Notes under the pieces: generated by a model
Databases searched by the model: none
The model's input: the letters and a program-made list of their open reading frames with translations, nothing else
Told to the model about the DNA's origin: nothing
From: Gracilariopsis chorda
Lineage: Eukaryota; Rhodophyta; Florideophyceae; Gracilariales; Gracilariaceae
Direction of reading: 5' to 3'
Assembly (NCBI GenBank): GCA_003194525.1
Contig: NBIV01000199.1
Span: 62,001-126,000 of the forward strand
DNA: 64,000 nucleotides
In this document: in pieces, positions 1 through 10,292 of the stretch
Layout of the letters: every line of letters starts with the position of its first letter
Numbering within the stretch: position 1 is the first letter of the stretch
Made by a program: the position numbers and the translations under genes

Positions 1-1
1 T

Positions 2-571
2 GTGCCTGCTGGTTCTCTTGTGATCGCGCCTAGTCCGCCTATTGCTCCGGTGGAGCAGCCAGTCCCTGTGGTCAACCCTTACACGCTTGTCGGTGGGACG
101 CTTTTCGTATCGGTCATTTCGCTGCCACTGGTCCCGGCCGTCCCTGTGGGCGTAACGAATGCGGCCAAAGCTCTCCGTGCGGTCGCAGGTGCCGCGAGCC
201 TGAACGTAAGCGGTAGCCTCGAGGACTTGTTGCGCCGCGCTCGGTCTTGGGCGCGGCGAGCATAGCGCTATGGGGCCCTGCTGGAGCAGAATGAAGCCCT
301 AAAAGACTCGGTTGAGCAAATCCTACAGGAGAATGGTCATATGTTATCCAACAAGGTCGTAGAGGATATCAATGCCCGCTATGGCCTGAACGTAAGTGAC
401 AGAAGCGATGGGGAAGGCTTCGCGTCCAGTGGTCCGCGCAGTCTTCTGCACAAGTGCCCGCGCGTGGCGGGTCCCAGTGGGCTAAGTTCCAGTAGTCAGG
501 CGCCCACCAACAGTGGCGGTTCCCCCCATGGTCAGGGCGACGACGCGATTGCGCCTGTTCCATCGGCTTGA
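2..571 (+). pseudogene. Hypothetical coiled-coil protein fragment, 3' end of a gene
   Basis: This plus-strand coding stretch enters from the left edge of the window and stays in one frame, with one interruption, up to a stop at about 571. The first part is rich in Val, Pro and Ala. The middle holds a likely coiled coil (LLEQNEALKDSVEQI, then NKVVEDINARYGL). The end is Ser/Gly/Pro-rich and looks disordered. An AATAAA hexamer follows about 30 bases after the stop. I recognise no family. It could be the 3' end of a host gene or a gag-like piece of another retroelement, since the gag of element B also begins with a coiled coil. It lies in opposite orientation to the neighbouring Gypsy element. 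Confidence 0.35.
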
Positions 572-601
572 GGGCGCTGGTATGTTAGCCTGTTACGTCT
601 C

Positions 602-607
602 AATAAA
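602..607 (+). terminator. Possible poly(A) signal AATAAA
   Basis: A canonical AATAAA lies about 30 bases after the stop of the plus-strand reading frame at 2-571, a normal distance for a cleavage signal. Single hexamers also occur by chance. Confidence 0.3.
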
Positions 608-1382
608 GTCAAGTTTTCCATTGGTTGTTATCTTCTTTTCCCTTTGGTCGGCTTGACCGTCCTTCAGGTGAGCTAGTGCGGTGGTTTGCCCTCGAGGAGC
701 ACCGCGACGGTTTGCCTTCCAATGGACATGCATTACCTTGCAGTGACAAATTGGGAAGCGGCAATCTCGCTCCGTGTGGCCGGTCCTTCAGGGCGGCGGT
801 TGGCCATTGGGCATGTGTGCGTGCACACGTGGCGTACTGACGCTCGTGTCCATCCGGATGAGGCCCGTGGCACTCCAAAAAATTGGGCTGAGAAATTGGC
901 CATCGGGAATTGTCAATTTTTTGACGTGCCAGCGGTCGGCCTGCGCGCCGGCTGCGCGCAAGCTGCGCAATGCGCCCATATGGTACCGTTTAGGCCGCAA
1001 TGAGGCGTGTCCGTTGGTCTGTGCGCGGCCTAGAAGCCGATATATCGGCCATTCTATGTTTTGGCCGATTTCGGGGCGTCCAACACCGCTCCAAAAAATT
1101 GTCCATTTGGCCGACGGAGTTTTTGATCAAGCGCGCGCGCCTTGGCAGGCGCCGGCCGCGCTGTACGTCCATTGGATGTTCCATTGGGCTGATAGTTAGT
1201 GCCAAAATTAGCGTGCGCCAGGGGTAGGCCGCACTATAGTTAGGCCAAGGGATGGTTAGCGCTCCGCCCCGTGGCCCATGGAGAGCCAGACCGGCTTAGC
1301 GCTCGTAGTGCGCGTGCTCAGTGCTCCTGTCCTTGTGGTCAGCTCAACGGCTTAACCACGGGAGTTAGCGACGTCCATCGGA
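608..1382. other. Non-coding GC-rich interval between the plus-strand fragment and element A
   Basis: No convincing gene is visible. The short reading frames on both strands overlap one another and show no family resemblance. A 13-base direct repeat, CTCCAAAAAATTG, occurs at 873-885 and 1089-1101, and self-complementary GC-rich patches lie near 800-830 and 945-980. By position this is where the 3' LTR of element A would be expected, but I find no clear match to the LTR at 8041-8472. Confidence 0.4.
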
Positions 1383-1964
1383 CTACCTCGAACCTTGACC
1401 ATTGGATTTTAGTATGTATGCCCCCTCCTTAAGGTCGCGCTCCGTGCGGCCCATGCGGCGCCAAAACCTAAGGACAAAGTTCTCCGGGATGTTCTCCCGG
1501 GGTTCCCATGTGTCCTCAGAGGGTTTGTAGCCATACCGGCGGACACGATACTTGACGACGCCGTCGTCGTCAATGCCGGCATTGACCACCCGGTCTATAG
1601 CGCTTTCCTTAGGAAGTGAAGCAGCGTCTTTCGGAACATCCACACGCCACTCTTCGGGTAGATCCATCTCTTCCAAAGGGGCGTAACCATCATAGACCGA
1701 CTGGGACGGTACTCCGACGTTGCGTTCCTCTTGGGGTGAAGGGGCCAATGGATCAGCAGAGACGACCTTTAGAGGTGATTTAGCGGTCGGGGTGACCAAT
1801 GGGTCTGCCATAAGTTCCTTAGGACGGGACGAAGGCTGCTCGTCCGTGGGTGACGAGTCCTGTGGGGCGGAATTCGGAGCATCCGGAGAGGCGTCCTCAA
1901 GGTTGTCCAAAGGGGAACCAGTGGGCTTCGGCGGCTCTGGCGCCACCGTAATGCGGTCAATCAC
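1383..1964 (-). CDS. Element A: integrase tail with chromodomain
   Basis: A reading frame of 193 residues. The first two thirds are a Pro/Ser/Asp-rich linker. The last third is a chromodomain: AIDRVVNAGIDDDGVVKYRV followed by GYKPSEDTWEPRENIP, with the aromatic and Trp-Glu-Pro positions typical of the fold. In chromoviruses this domain sits at the C-terminus of integrase and is thought to steer insertion toward particular chromatin marks. A short basic tail follows. Part of a fossil element. Confidence 0.75.
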   Translation of the reverse strand: MIDRITVAPEPPKPTGSPLDNLEDASPDAPNSAPQDSSPTDEQPSSRPKELMADPLVTPTAKSPLKVVSADPLAPSPQEERNVGVPSQSVYDGYAPLEEMDLPEEWRVDVPKDAASLPKESAIDRVVNAGIDDDGVVKYRVRRYGYKPSEDTWEPRENIPENFVLRFWRRMGRTERDLKEGAYILKSNGQGSR

Positions 1965-2273
1965 GACGGTGTCCTGTAGGCCATCGATTTCAATAGTGAC
2001 CGTATGGTACGTAGAGGAGAGAACCTTGTAAGGACCAGTGGACCGTGGGAGCAGCTTTAGGGTGATGACCTCGATGTCATCCTGAGGCTTATCCGATGGG
2101 GTGCGGTCGAGTTAGACCGTGTCACCGGCCTTAAAGGATGGCGTAAACCTCACGGCCTTATCAAAGTCATTTTTGTATCTCCGTTGGGACTTCGTCAGCC
2201 TTGTACTGGCCGTCCGGGTAATTTCGTCTATCCGCTTTCGGGTATACCGTTTGGGTTTTTTCCTGGGCAGGGT

Positions 2274-4682
2274 TCATCTCTGCCGTAAAGTCCTGTGGGA
2301 CCCAGCTGTTCTTAAGTCAACTGCGAAGTATGGGGTCTGACGCGTGAGCGTCAGATCGAAGGGTGTAGTCCCCGTGGACCGATGGAATTGCGTGTTGTAT
2401 GCATAGACCAGTGGTCCGACGTAGTCATCCCAATTGGCCTGGTGCTCAGTGACGTAGTGCACCAGTCTGTCTTTTATGGTTCTATTGAAGCGCTCAGCCT
2501 GTCCATTGGTCTGCGGATGATAAGCAGTCGTGGTAAAGTGCTTAATTCCTGAAGTCGTACAGGTGTGAGCGAAGAATTTCGATACGAACTGTGGCCCGTT
2601 GTCCGAAAGGAGATAAAGTGGCAGACCATATGGATACACCCAATGGGTCAAGAACGCCATTGCTACATCAGTGGGCGTAGTGGACTTCATAGGAATAGCT
2701 CTGGTGAGCTTGGTGAACCGATCGGTAAGCACCAAGATAAACTTATTCCCATGGGTCGTTGACGGTAACGGCCCTATGATATCCGTAGCGATAAACTCCA
2801 GTGGTCCAGTAGCTGGGAACAGCTTCAGCTTGGCCTGATGGGTGGCTTTCGAGCCGCTTGCTTTAACGCACGAGGCGCACGTCCTAGAGGTTTGCCAAAG
2901 GTCATTGGCCATAAAGGGCCAGTAGAAATGTTTCCGTAGGGACTGATACATTCTCATTCCGCCAGGGTGGCCGGCCAACCGGGGGTAGTGGGCGAGGTAC
3001 AGAACTCGTGCCCTGAGGACTTTAGGGATGACCCGTTGGATTGCTCCGTCCAGAGAGGTTCTGCGGCAGAGCAGTCCAAATCGGTCATAATCAAACAGAC
3101 AACCAGGGGTCCCGACGAGGCCAGCCTGCTTCTTGCAGTACTCGTCGTCCTTTTGGGCCTGAAGGAGCTCATCCAGCGTGATGGGCAGGAGCTCCTTTTC
3201 CTCTGGTTGAACTGTGTTAACCTCAAGAGGCTGTACTTTGCTTTTCTCGTCCATAGCCCAGTCCACCAGGTATACTGCTTCCACGTCCACATCGGGGTCA
3301 TCGCAATTAACGCGTCCTAGAAGGAAGTCATCGTCATGGTCAGATTCATAACCTATCAGGTCCGGTGTAGGTATCTCGTCGTCCAGAGGAGATTGATAAG
3401 TGCCATCGGTCAGGATCCTGGAAAGGGCATCAGCTGCTTGATGCTTTATCCCCGGCCTGTAGGCAACATCAAAATCAAACTCCGACAGGCGCAATCTCCA
3501 TCGGGCGAGCCTGCTGGACGCGTCGGTCATGTTCATGAGCCACCTAAGCGAATGGTGATCAGTCCTTATGGTAAACCGAGCGCCTTCCAATTGTGGCCTT
3601 AAGGTTAATACTGACCAGACAATGGATAAGCATTCCTTCTCGGACGTGCTATAGTTCTGCTCTGGGCTCGCTAGCGAGCGGCTCCAATAGCCAATTGGTC
3701 TATAGTCCTTCGGAGATTCTTGTTCCTGGAGGAGAACACATCCAAATTGGCCATCGGACGCATCCGTATCAAGGATGTACGGTTTGTCCGGTTTAGGCAA
3801 GGCCAATATAGGAGGGTTCAGAAGCTTATCCCGCAGGGTCTCAAAAGCTTCATATTGCTCGTTCGTCAGGCAGTCGAACTCCGATGGGGTCCCTTTGCGC
3901 AACATGTCGTTAAGCGGCGCAGCGATTTTCGCAAACCCTTGGACAAAGCGACGATAGACGTTACATAGACCTAAAAAGGAACGCAAATCCGTATGGGTCC
4001 TGGGGGGCTTAGCTTGCCGTATGGCGTCAGTCGTCCTCGAGGCAACCTGTAGGCATCCAGGGCGGACCACATGGCCAAGGTAATCCACAGAGGACTGGAA
4101 GAAGAAGCACTTGGGGAGCTTCAACGTTATTCCGGCCTCGCGGAGAATCCTCAGGACTGTCATAACGTGGGAGAAGTGTTCACCAATGGTCTTTGAGAAG
4201 ATGATAACATCGTCTAAATAGACCAGTGCGAACTTCCATTTGACCCTAGATAGGATAATGTCCATTGCTCTCTGGAACTTAGCGGGTGCGTTCATTAATC
4301 CAAAGGGCATACGAGTGAATCGGAAAAGTCTCTCGTGGGTCGTGAACGTGGTCAGCGGCTTCGCGTCATCGTCCAGTGGTATTTGCCAATATCCCCAATT
4401 GGCGTCCAAGGTGATAAAGACAGCTGCCTCTCCTAAGGAATCGAGACAGTCCTCCATCCGGGGGATAGGGTACGAATCCCTTTTGGTCATAGCGTTGAGC
4501 TTCCTGTAGTCAACGCAAAACCTGACGGAGCCATTCTTCTTGGCCACAAGGACAAAGGGGCTGGCCCATTCGGACTGATGAGGAGGAGCCTGCTCACTGA
4601 CGTTGGCCCTCCTCATCTTTTCAATATGTTCGGCCACGATGGTTCTTCCTTTTAGGCCCGTCCTGTAGGGGTGTTGGTACAC
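2274..4682 (-). CDS. pol: Element A: reverse transcriptase, RNase H and integrase
   Basis: One open frame of 802 residues. Reverse transcriptase comes first, with VRFCVDYRKLNAMT, TLDANWGYWQIPL, MPFGLMNAPAKFQRAMD and the active-site LVYLDDVIIF. Gypsy-type RNase H follows, with ILDTDASDGQFGCVL, SEKECLSIVWSV and IRTDHHSLRWLM. Integrase comes last: an HHCC zinc finger (LAGHPGGMRMYQ ... CASC), then the D,D,E core with TDIIGPL, LLSDNGPQFV and YHPQTNGQAERFNRT. Domain order RT-RNaseH-IN is diagnostic of Ty3/Gypsy and excludes Copia. The N-terminal edge of RT lies close to the start of this frame. Part of a fossil element. Confidence 0.9.
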   Translation of the reverse strand: MYQHPYRTGLKGRTIVAEHIEKMRRANVSEQAPPHQSEWASPFVLVAKKNGSVRFCVDYRKLNAMTKRDSYPIPRMEDCLDSLGEAAVFITLDANWGYWQIPLDDDAKPLTTFTTHERLFRFTRMPFGLMNAPAKFQRAMDIILSRVKWKFALVYLDDVIIFSKTIGEHFSHVMTVLRILREAGITLKLPKCFFFQSSVDYLGHVVRPGCLQVASRTTDAIRQAKPPRTHTDLRSFLGLCNVYRRFVQGFAKIAAPLNDMLRKGTPSEFDCLTNEQYEAFETLRDKLLNPPILALPKPDKPYILDTDASDGQFGCVLLQEQESPKDYRPIGYWSRSLASPEQNYSTSEKECLSIVWSVLTLRPQLEGARFTIRTDHHSLRWLMNMTDASSRLARWRLRLSEFDFDVAYRPGIKHQAADALSRILTDGTYQSPLDDEIPTPDLIGYESDHDDDFLLGRVNCDDPDVDVEAVYLVDWAMDEKSKVQPLEVNTVQPEEKELLPITLDELLQAQKDDEYCKKQAGLVGTPGCLFDYDRFGLLCRRTSLDGAIQRVIPKVLRARVLYLAHYPRLAGHPGGMRMYQSLRKHFYWPFMANDLWQTSRTCASCVKASGSKATHQAKLKLFPATGPLEFIATDIIGPLPSTTHGNKFILVLTDRFTKLTRAIPMKSTTPTDVAMAFLTHWVYPYGLPLYLLSDNGPQFVSKFFAHTCTTSGIKHFTTTAYHPQTNGQAERFNRTIKDRLVHYVTEHQANWDDYVGPLVYAYNTQFHRSTGTTPFDLTLTRQTPYFAVDLRTAGSHRTLRQR

Positions 4683-4748
4683 TGGTTTCGCGTCGTCCTA
4701 AAGGTAGATTTGGTGCTTTTTCGCCCGAATCTCGCCTAGCTGGCCAGA

Positions 4749-5636
4749 TCACATGGATTTGAATTCCCGAAGGAGCTCTATAACCTGAGGCCTATAGGAT
4801 TCGAATTCTTCGCCCATTTTGACGTCCCCCTCCCAGGACTCGGCGTCCTCGTCATCATCCAGGTGGGAGCTGTCCACATTGGTTTCCATAATGGCCACAG
4901 GAGCCGGCAGGGCAATTCCAACTACTGTTCCTTTAGGTAATCTAACCGGAAGGTCAGTGAAGTTACTCATACTGACCACAAAGGGCTGCCGCGGACGAAC
5001 ATCCATAACTCCATTGGCCATGAGAGTGAGTTGACGGCGGATCGTCTTCGGATGATTCTGCAGCGTCAAAAAACCAGAGGACTCGCACTGAACTCAAGCG
5101 GTGGTCTGAGTCATCGCAGGGATGACCAAGGCTTTTGTGAGCCTGACCTTATTGGACATAGTGTTCGTCGCCAGTGGAGGTTTCCACGGGTTTGCCTCAG
5201 GTCCCGGTTTGGAACCTATCAAGGCCACAGGATGTGCGCGATAGAACGCGACTTTCCGAAGGCCAGGGTAAATGGCCTTCACATAGCGGTCGATGAAGGA
5301 AGTCCCAAGGATACATTCCGCTCCCAAGTTCGGACATACGAAGAACAACGTACGGACTCGCAAACTGCCCAGTTGGACAAATAACGAAATGGTTCCTTTA
5401 ATGGCGATTGGTCTGCGCGAAGCATCAGTAATCCTGGGGATCTTCCTTACCCGAACCTTGTCTTCCCAACCAATTGGTAGGACCTTAGGATGTATCAAAT
5501 TGGGCCCGGTGCCCGTGTCCAGCACACTCGTAGCCACTCTAGGGTGTGAGGTGCGGAGTCCTATGGTCATGTGAACTTTGTAGTTCTCCTTCCTAAGGAC
5601 ACAGATAGGGTCCTGGTCATCCAGTGACGGTTCCAT
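4749..5636 (-). pseudogene. Element A: retropepsin region and linker to reverse transcriptase
   Basis: The aspartic protease active site is visible as SVLDTGTGPNLIHPKVLP, followed by the Gly-rich ECILGTSFIDRY motif near the expected C-terminal side of a retropepsin. Downstream is the connecting segment that leads into RT in Gypsy elements (QPFVVSMSNFTDLPVRLPKG). The same arrangement is found in element B at 12519-13677. Part of a fossil element. Confidence 0.7.
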
Positions 5637-5761
5637 CGGGTCGTCGGTCCACTTGTCCGTTGGTTGGTGAGGCTCCGAAGGACTTCTGGAGCCAGGTGAC
5701 TCCTGTCCATCGGGGTTGAGGCTGGGATCCTCAGAGGGGCGGTTCGCTTCCGAGCGCTCCT

Positions 5762-7765
5762 CTACGCGTTTTCCTGTTCGGTCTTTCCGTGACGGTCCAC
5801 TGGAGCTTCCACAAGGGTCACCTGAGGGAAAGTATCCGTATCGGAAATATCGATAGCGTTGACCTGAGAGGCCGGAGCCTCGCGCAGCGTGGCGTATCGA
5901 CTAGACCCTGAGGACTGATTCCGTTGGTACTGAAGAGGGTAATTTCCCTCTGCCATCCTGGCTTGGAAGTTCCCATCCCTTAGGACTAGGAAGTTCTTGC
6001 GAAAATCCTTTGGCATGAAATTCATGCAATCACACGGCCTGGCCGTGGAGAGACAGAGATAGCAAGGTGGCCTGCGGGTGAAAACGTCCTTCCTAGGTTG
6101 GACGAATGTATACCGTGGCGTCCTTTGTCCAGATGGAGTAGTAGTTCCAGTGGCAGATATGGATGGCGCACCAGAAGGAGCGGAAGAACAAGAGACCGCA
6201 AGGATATCTCCTTCTTGCGAACGGATGTTACCAGTGGACTCGCTTTCAGAAGAGTCGACCATATGGACTTTGGAACTCTTCCTCAAAGGTGATGCTCGAC
6301 CTCTGGCCTCCATGTCCGCCACTAGACGGGATGTCCTATAGGTCTTGCCGTATCCTTCGGCAAACGTAACCAACTGGCGGAACGAAAGCCTCTGGTTGTC
6401 CGAGTGGTGATTACGCACGTGAGTCCTAATGGCCGGCAGCAATCCAGCGATGAAGTGCTGCTTCAGTCTTTCTTCGGAAAACACATTCCCACAGCGGTAT
6501 GCCTTCTTCCACAGTTGGTCAGCAAAGTCCGTTTCGGTCACGTTAGTGCTTTGTCTAAAGAAAATCACGTCCTGATGGGCATCAATAATTACGTCGTCAG
6601 TGGAGTACGTCTCCAAAAGGTAGTGAACGACCTCTGGGTAGGACCTAAGGAGCTCCATAACGGTCGCATCCATTGGGTCACTGGAACCGGAGATCTTCGA
6701 AACCACATGGTTGCGCGCTTGTCCACTGAGAAAAAACTGAAACAGGTACAGAGCGGCTCCCTCGTGGACGCCATTCTGGTCACAGGCCGTACGGAATTGA
6801 GACAGAAACCTAAGGACAGCGATCGGGTCAGTTCCCGAGAACTTGTCCGTAACGGTAAGCTGCATCCGTTTGGCCCACTTGGTTACTCGTCGAGCCACCG
6901 AACTGGAATAACTTGAGGACCTGTTGTCCAGTGGGTAAGTTCAATAGTCCAACACTTTCTTAAAAAGTTCGTTGGTAGTTGCCAGCGGCCTGAGGCGTCG
7001 AACAGCTGCCTCATCCGCGTCCGTATCGGTCGAAACTGACGAGTCCGAACTGGACCCGTTATCGCTATCGTTCGAATGGTCTCTCCTCTTCCTCCACTTC
7101 TTGTTTCTTCTAGATCTTTTGTTCTTCCTTCGGTCAGCACTTCGCTCGTCCAATGGAGCGATCTCGACATCGCCAAATCCAATGGGTCGGCGGGCCTGCT
7201 GGGAGCCCTGGTACCTCATGGGTCGTGCAGGCATTAGGCCTTCTTGCCGGGGAGGCTCTCTTCCACTCCCTGGGTGCACTTCCATTTGGTCGTCTTGTTG
7301 GTTAACCCGGCGAGGGGCTGGTTAAGCAGCTACTCCCGGGGGTTCGGAGTGCAGTTGCCACACGGAGGCCGACGGAATACTTTGAATATTGGCCGCAAGG
7401 GCCGGGGTGCCTACCTGGCGTGTGACCTCCGTCCGTATGGTGGAGGCCATGGCTTCCACGAAGGTCGTGAACTCCAGGACCTGAGGAACGATGCGAGTAA
7501 TCCTTTGGTCAATCATCCCATCTAGGACCTATGGAACACGGGTATCCAAAAAAGACTGAACGTGCTCCTCACAGAGACGTTTCAGCTGCGGCCATAGGAC
7601 ATCAGCAAAACCCCTGGAGAGATCTTCCCTCACATCTGGAGAAGCGTCCTGTAGGTCTTGCGTCGACGTGGCCGGCTGGGAATTCATCCTGTTGAGGCGG
7701 GAACGGAGACGAGCGGCCAAATTGGACTCTCTCGCAATCCTTTCCGGATTATCCACGGGGGTCAA
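5762..7765 (-). pseudogene. gag: Element A: gag region
   Basis: The core resembles retrotransposon capsid: FSGTDPIAVLRFLSQF, then AYRCGNVFSEERLKQHFIAGLL, matching the gag of elements B and D (for example AFHRCGNVYSASERC in B). An Arg/Ser/Asp-rich acidic-basic patch precedes it. A Cys-containing segment near the C-terminus (PPCYLCLSTARPCDC) sits where the nucleocapsid knuckle lies in B. The N-terminal part is charged and probably helical. Part of a fossil element. Confidence 0.7.
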
Positions 7766-8024
7766 TGGACGTCCTAAAGGTTGACTGCGCGTACTCCGGC
7801 GGTCGCTGGTCTCATCGGCCGCGAGGCCAATGGTCTCAGGAACCGTCGACCGCCCACTGGGGCCAGCCTGAGACGTCCTCTGATCATCATGTCAGGGGTT
7901 ATTTTCGGTATCCATGGGGCGGTTGCTTGTCATTACCAGTCCGTCGGTCTAAGGTCCAAAGGTAGAATCTTGTAATTTCGTCTTATCCTTAAGGTTTGTA
8001 CTCAAACGTCTAAGGGGATTCCTA

Positions 8025-8037
8025 GGTCGGGAGACCA
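8025..8037 (-). promoter_or_regulatory. Element A: primer-binding site
   Basis: On the minus strand the LTR is followed after about three bases by TGGTCTCCCGACC. It begins with TGG, as expected for pairing with the CCA end of a tRNA. Element B has nearly the same sequence (TGCTCTCCCGACC) at the same place. I could not identify the priming tRNA. Confidence 0.55.
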
Positions 8038-8040
8038 AAT

Positions 8041-8472
8041 TTAGGATAGCGAGCCAAGTGGGCAAACTCTTAATCGTCTCGTGGTAGCGTGGCAGAGCTG
8101 GGGGGTCCTAAGGTCAATGGAACGACGGCGACACCTCTGGTAATGTTGGCGCGATGGGATGTCGCTAACTACGCAGTCCTGCAGGTCAGAGGTGCGGTAG
8201 CGATACCTTGAAGGCCAGTTGGGAGCGTGAATACCAAGAACGGGGGTACTCAGGACTCACAAGGGTGTCTGAGTTTACCGTCACTAGGGGAGGCGCAGCT
8301 CGAGGTGCATAAGTAGTGGCACCGAGGCGCCTCGACCCTGTGGCACTGTAAAGTGCCCTACTCTACAGTAGTTATCTCTAGTCCTATGGTTAAGAAAATA
8401 AGAAAATTAAATGAATTATATAAAATACAGTTAGCCCTCCTTAGGCCCGATACACAATGTGTATCGTCCACA
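8041..8472 (-). repeat. LTR between elements A and B
   Basis: About 430 bases. On the minus strand it starts TGTGGACGATACACATTGTG, including the palindrome CGATACACAATGTGTATCG, and ends next to the primer-binding site of A. It is clearly related to the 5' LTR of B: both share an ATTGTGTAT block near the start, a CTACTGTA block and CCACTACTTATG. The two differ a good deal in sequence and length. It serves A as 5' LTR. Because B ends only about 40 bases away on the other side, the same LTR may also stand where the 3' LTR of B should be. Confidence 0.6.
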
Positions 8473-8512
8473 CGGGTCTCCAGAATTGTAGAATCCACTG
8501 GACTTCGCTCTC

Positions 8513-9514
8513 TCACACCTGGTACTTAATATATCCCTCTGGGTTGTAACTGTGCCCGACGATACGGTCGATAATGAACTCCTTCGAGTAAACATCACGC
8601 TTCACGGTTCCGGGTGCAGTCCGCACGACGGTAGTTTCCGACGGTGGAGCCGGTGATGGCTCCGTCCAACGGTTCATGGCGCTCGCTTGCGGCGTCGGCC
8701 ACGGGATTCCCTGATGAGGGTAAACTGAATCCCTCGTTGAGGTTGAGTTTACCCCATCGGGTTCGGGAGATCGTACCGCTAAACTGCGAAGGCTTCCTCG
8801 TCCCATTCGTGACGGTTGCCGACTGGGAGGCGGTTCATGGGCCACGGTGCGTGCCGGTTGGCGAGGCGTATCCAAATGGTTCGCTGTCGTCATCCTGTAC
8901 TGCAGAGCTGTGTAACCATGAGTGGGTGTGCGGTGCACATATCGCAACACGTGGCGGTCAGGCTCTCCTGCATATGCAGTGTGGCCCACCACTGCTGGGG
9001 TTGACGCAACCAGTCTTTCACTACTGTGAGCTGAATCCAGATGATCTGAGCTGCTCGGTACAGTACCAGAGAGACTTCCTCTCATGAGAGACGATTGAAA
9101 TTCCGATAACCCATCTGCGGGACCATGAACATCCCTTTGTGAGGGTGTAAAAGCGTCCTGTACATCAGGGTTCCATAAGTCGGGATCTGCCGTGACTACT
9201 TTAGTCTGCGCTGCAGCGGCGGGGCTTCTTACGACATCCTCGACGGTCGTCGGTGAGTGGGGAGCCAACGTAGCGTCCGGGTTCTGAGCCAGGCTTCCTG
9301 CGTCCATTCCTCCAATGGGAGATGATACAACAGCGTCCGTGTCCTGTTGCCTTGACAGCGTCTCGCGAGTGCAGTTGACAGTTCGCTCCCTCAACGGAGG
9401 TGACTGCGTAGCATGCTCACGAGGCTGCCCATCGGCGGGGCCGGTCCTTCCAGTCTGCTGAGGTAGTTCCACGCGTGTGGCGGTAGCGTGCCATGTCCCT
9501 ACTTCAGGTTGCAC
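8513..9514 (-). CDS. Element B: Pro/Ser-rich integrase linker and partial chromodomain
   Basis: A reading frame of 333 residues, low in complexity and rich in Pro, Ser, Thr and Arg, which is typical of the disordered linker after the integrase core. It ends with the first strands of a chromodomain (FIIDRIVGHSYNPEGYIKYQV in part), which aligns with the start of the chromodomain of A. The domain is incomplete here and the LTR next to A begins about 40 bases further on. Part of a fossil element. Confidence 0.6.
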   Translation of the reverse strand: MQPEVGTWHATATRVELPQQTGRTGPADGQPREHATQSPPLRERTVNCTRETLSRQQDTDAVVSSPIGGMDAGSLAQNPDATLAPHSPTTVEDVVRSPAAAAQTKVVTADPDLWNPDVQDAFTPSQRDVHGPADGLSEFQSSLMRGSLSGTVPSSSDHLDSAHSSERLVASTPAVVGHTAYAGEPDRHVLRYVHRTPTHGYTALQYRMTTANHLDTPRQPARTVAHEPPPSRQPSRMGRGSLRSLAVRSPEPDGVNSTSTRDSVYPHQGIPWPTPQASAMNRWTEPSPAPPSETTVVRTAPGTVKRDVYSKEFIIDRIVGHSYNPEGYIKYQV

Positions 9515-10289
9515 GAGAGTTTACCAGAGCTCGCGACGGCGGTGTAGACTTCGCTGAAAAGCGGGATTGACTGGCCTCCTCCCCCTCCTTAGCCGGGGCG
9601 GCGACAGGGCTTGAAACAACGTCTGACGGTGGTTCGACATGCGGCGTAAAGCGTGAACTAACGTGTACCGGAGTTTCTGAAGATTGCTGCGACAGCATCG
9701 GTATGTCCGACAGTCCTCTCGACGGGCGCGCAACGCTAATTGCCCGGTGCAAGCATCCTGCTCCGGCAGTTGGCATCAATTGAGCGTCCGGGGTTCCGGG
9801 AGCAGAAACGACTTCCGAATGCGGGTAAAAGGCTCGTCGTACGACACGATCAAGGCTGAACTGTTCCTGAGAATCACCAACGCCCAGTACAACTGTGTCT
9901 CGGCTCACCGAAATGACTTTGTAGGGGCCATCCGCAATGGGCAAGAGTTTGTGGCGTTTCTCCTTCTCAGGGTTGTAGTATTCCTTCCTCACGAAGACGA
10001 ACTGTCCTGCTTCCAGCGAGGGAAGGAGCCGACGGAGTCGGGCATCGAAATTTCGTTGATACGCGCGTTGCGCTCGCTTCATTGAAGATTTCGCGACCGG
10101 GACCATCCGTGTTAGCCAATCCTTCCATCTAAGGTAATGGTCAACCGTTGACGGGTACTTGTCCTGCGTTGACTGCGACTCTATCGCAACAGGCGGCAGC
10201 GGACGCAAGAGCACCAGCTCGAAGGGTGATAAGCCGGTTACTCTGTGTACCTGCGTATTATACGCGTATGTCACGGTATCGGTGTACAA
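9504..10289 (-). CDS. Element B: integrase C-terminal part with GPY/F-type module
   Basis: The frame opens with the end of the integrase core (TYAYNTQVHRVTGLSPFELV). A basic stretch and the GPY/F-type module follow (FVFVRKEYYNPEKEKRHKLL, then ADGPYKVISVS), a small barrel that in this family contributes to DNA binding and multimerisation. The remainder is a Ser/Pro-rich linker. Element D keeps a recognisable relic of the same module at 57558-57893. Part of a fossil element. Confidence 0.7.
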   Translation of the reverse strand: MYTDTVTYAYNTQVHRVTGLSPFELVLLRPLPPVAIESQSTQDKYPSTVDHYLRWKDWLTRMVPVAKSSMKRAQRAYQRNFDARLRRLLPSLEAGQFVFVRKEYYNPEKEKRHKLLPIADGPYKVISVSRDTVVLGVGDSQEQFSLDRVVRRAFYPHSEVVSAPGTPDAQLMPTAGAGCLHRAISVARPSRGLSDIPMLSQQSSETPVHVSSRFTPHVEPPSDVVSSPVAAPAKEGEEASQSRFSAKSTPPSRALVNSRAT

Positions 10290-10292
10290 ATC

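Larger units (their letters stand above)
1383..8472 (-). mobile_element. Gypsy element A: Ty3/Gypsy chromovirus, minus strand
   Basis: From 5' to 3' on the minus strand the element has an LTR (8041-8472), a primer-binding site (8025-8037), gag, a DTG-type retropepsin, reverse transcriptase, RNase H, integrase and a C-terminal chromodomain. That order and the chromodomain place it among the Ty3/Gypsy chromoviruses. The pol frame is long and open, but the element is broken, with roughly half a dozen breaks overall. No matching 3' LTR is recognisable to its left, so age cannot be read from an LTR pair. The long open pol frame suggests it is younger than element D. Its 5' LTR directly abuts element B. 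Confidence 0.85.

Noticed and set aside
608-1382. Candidate 3' LTR of element A
   Set aside because: Position fits, but I could not align it to the LTR at 8041-8472, and no shared end motifs were found.
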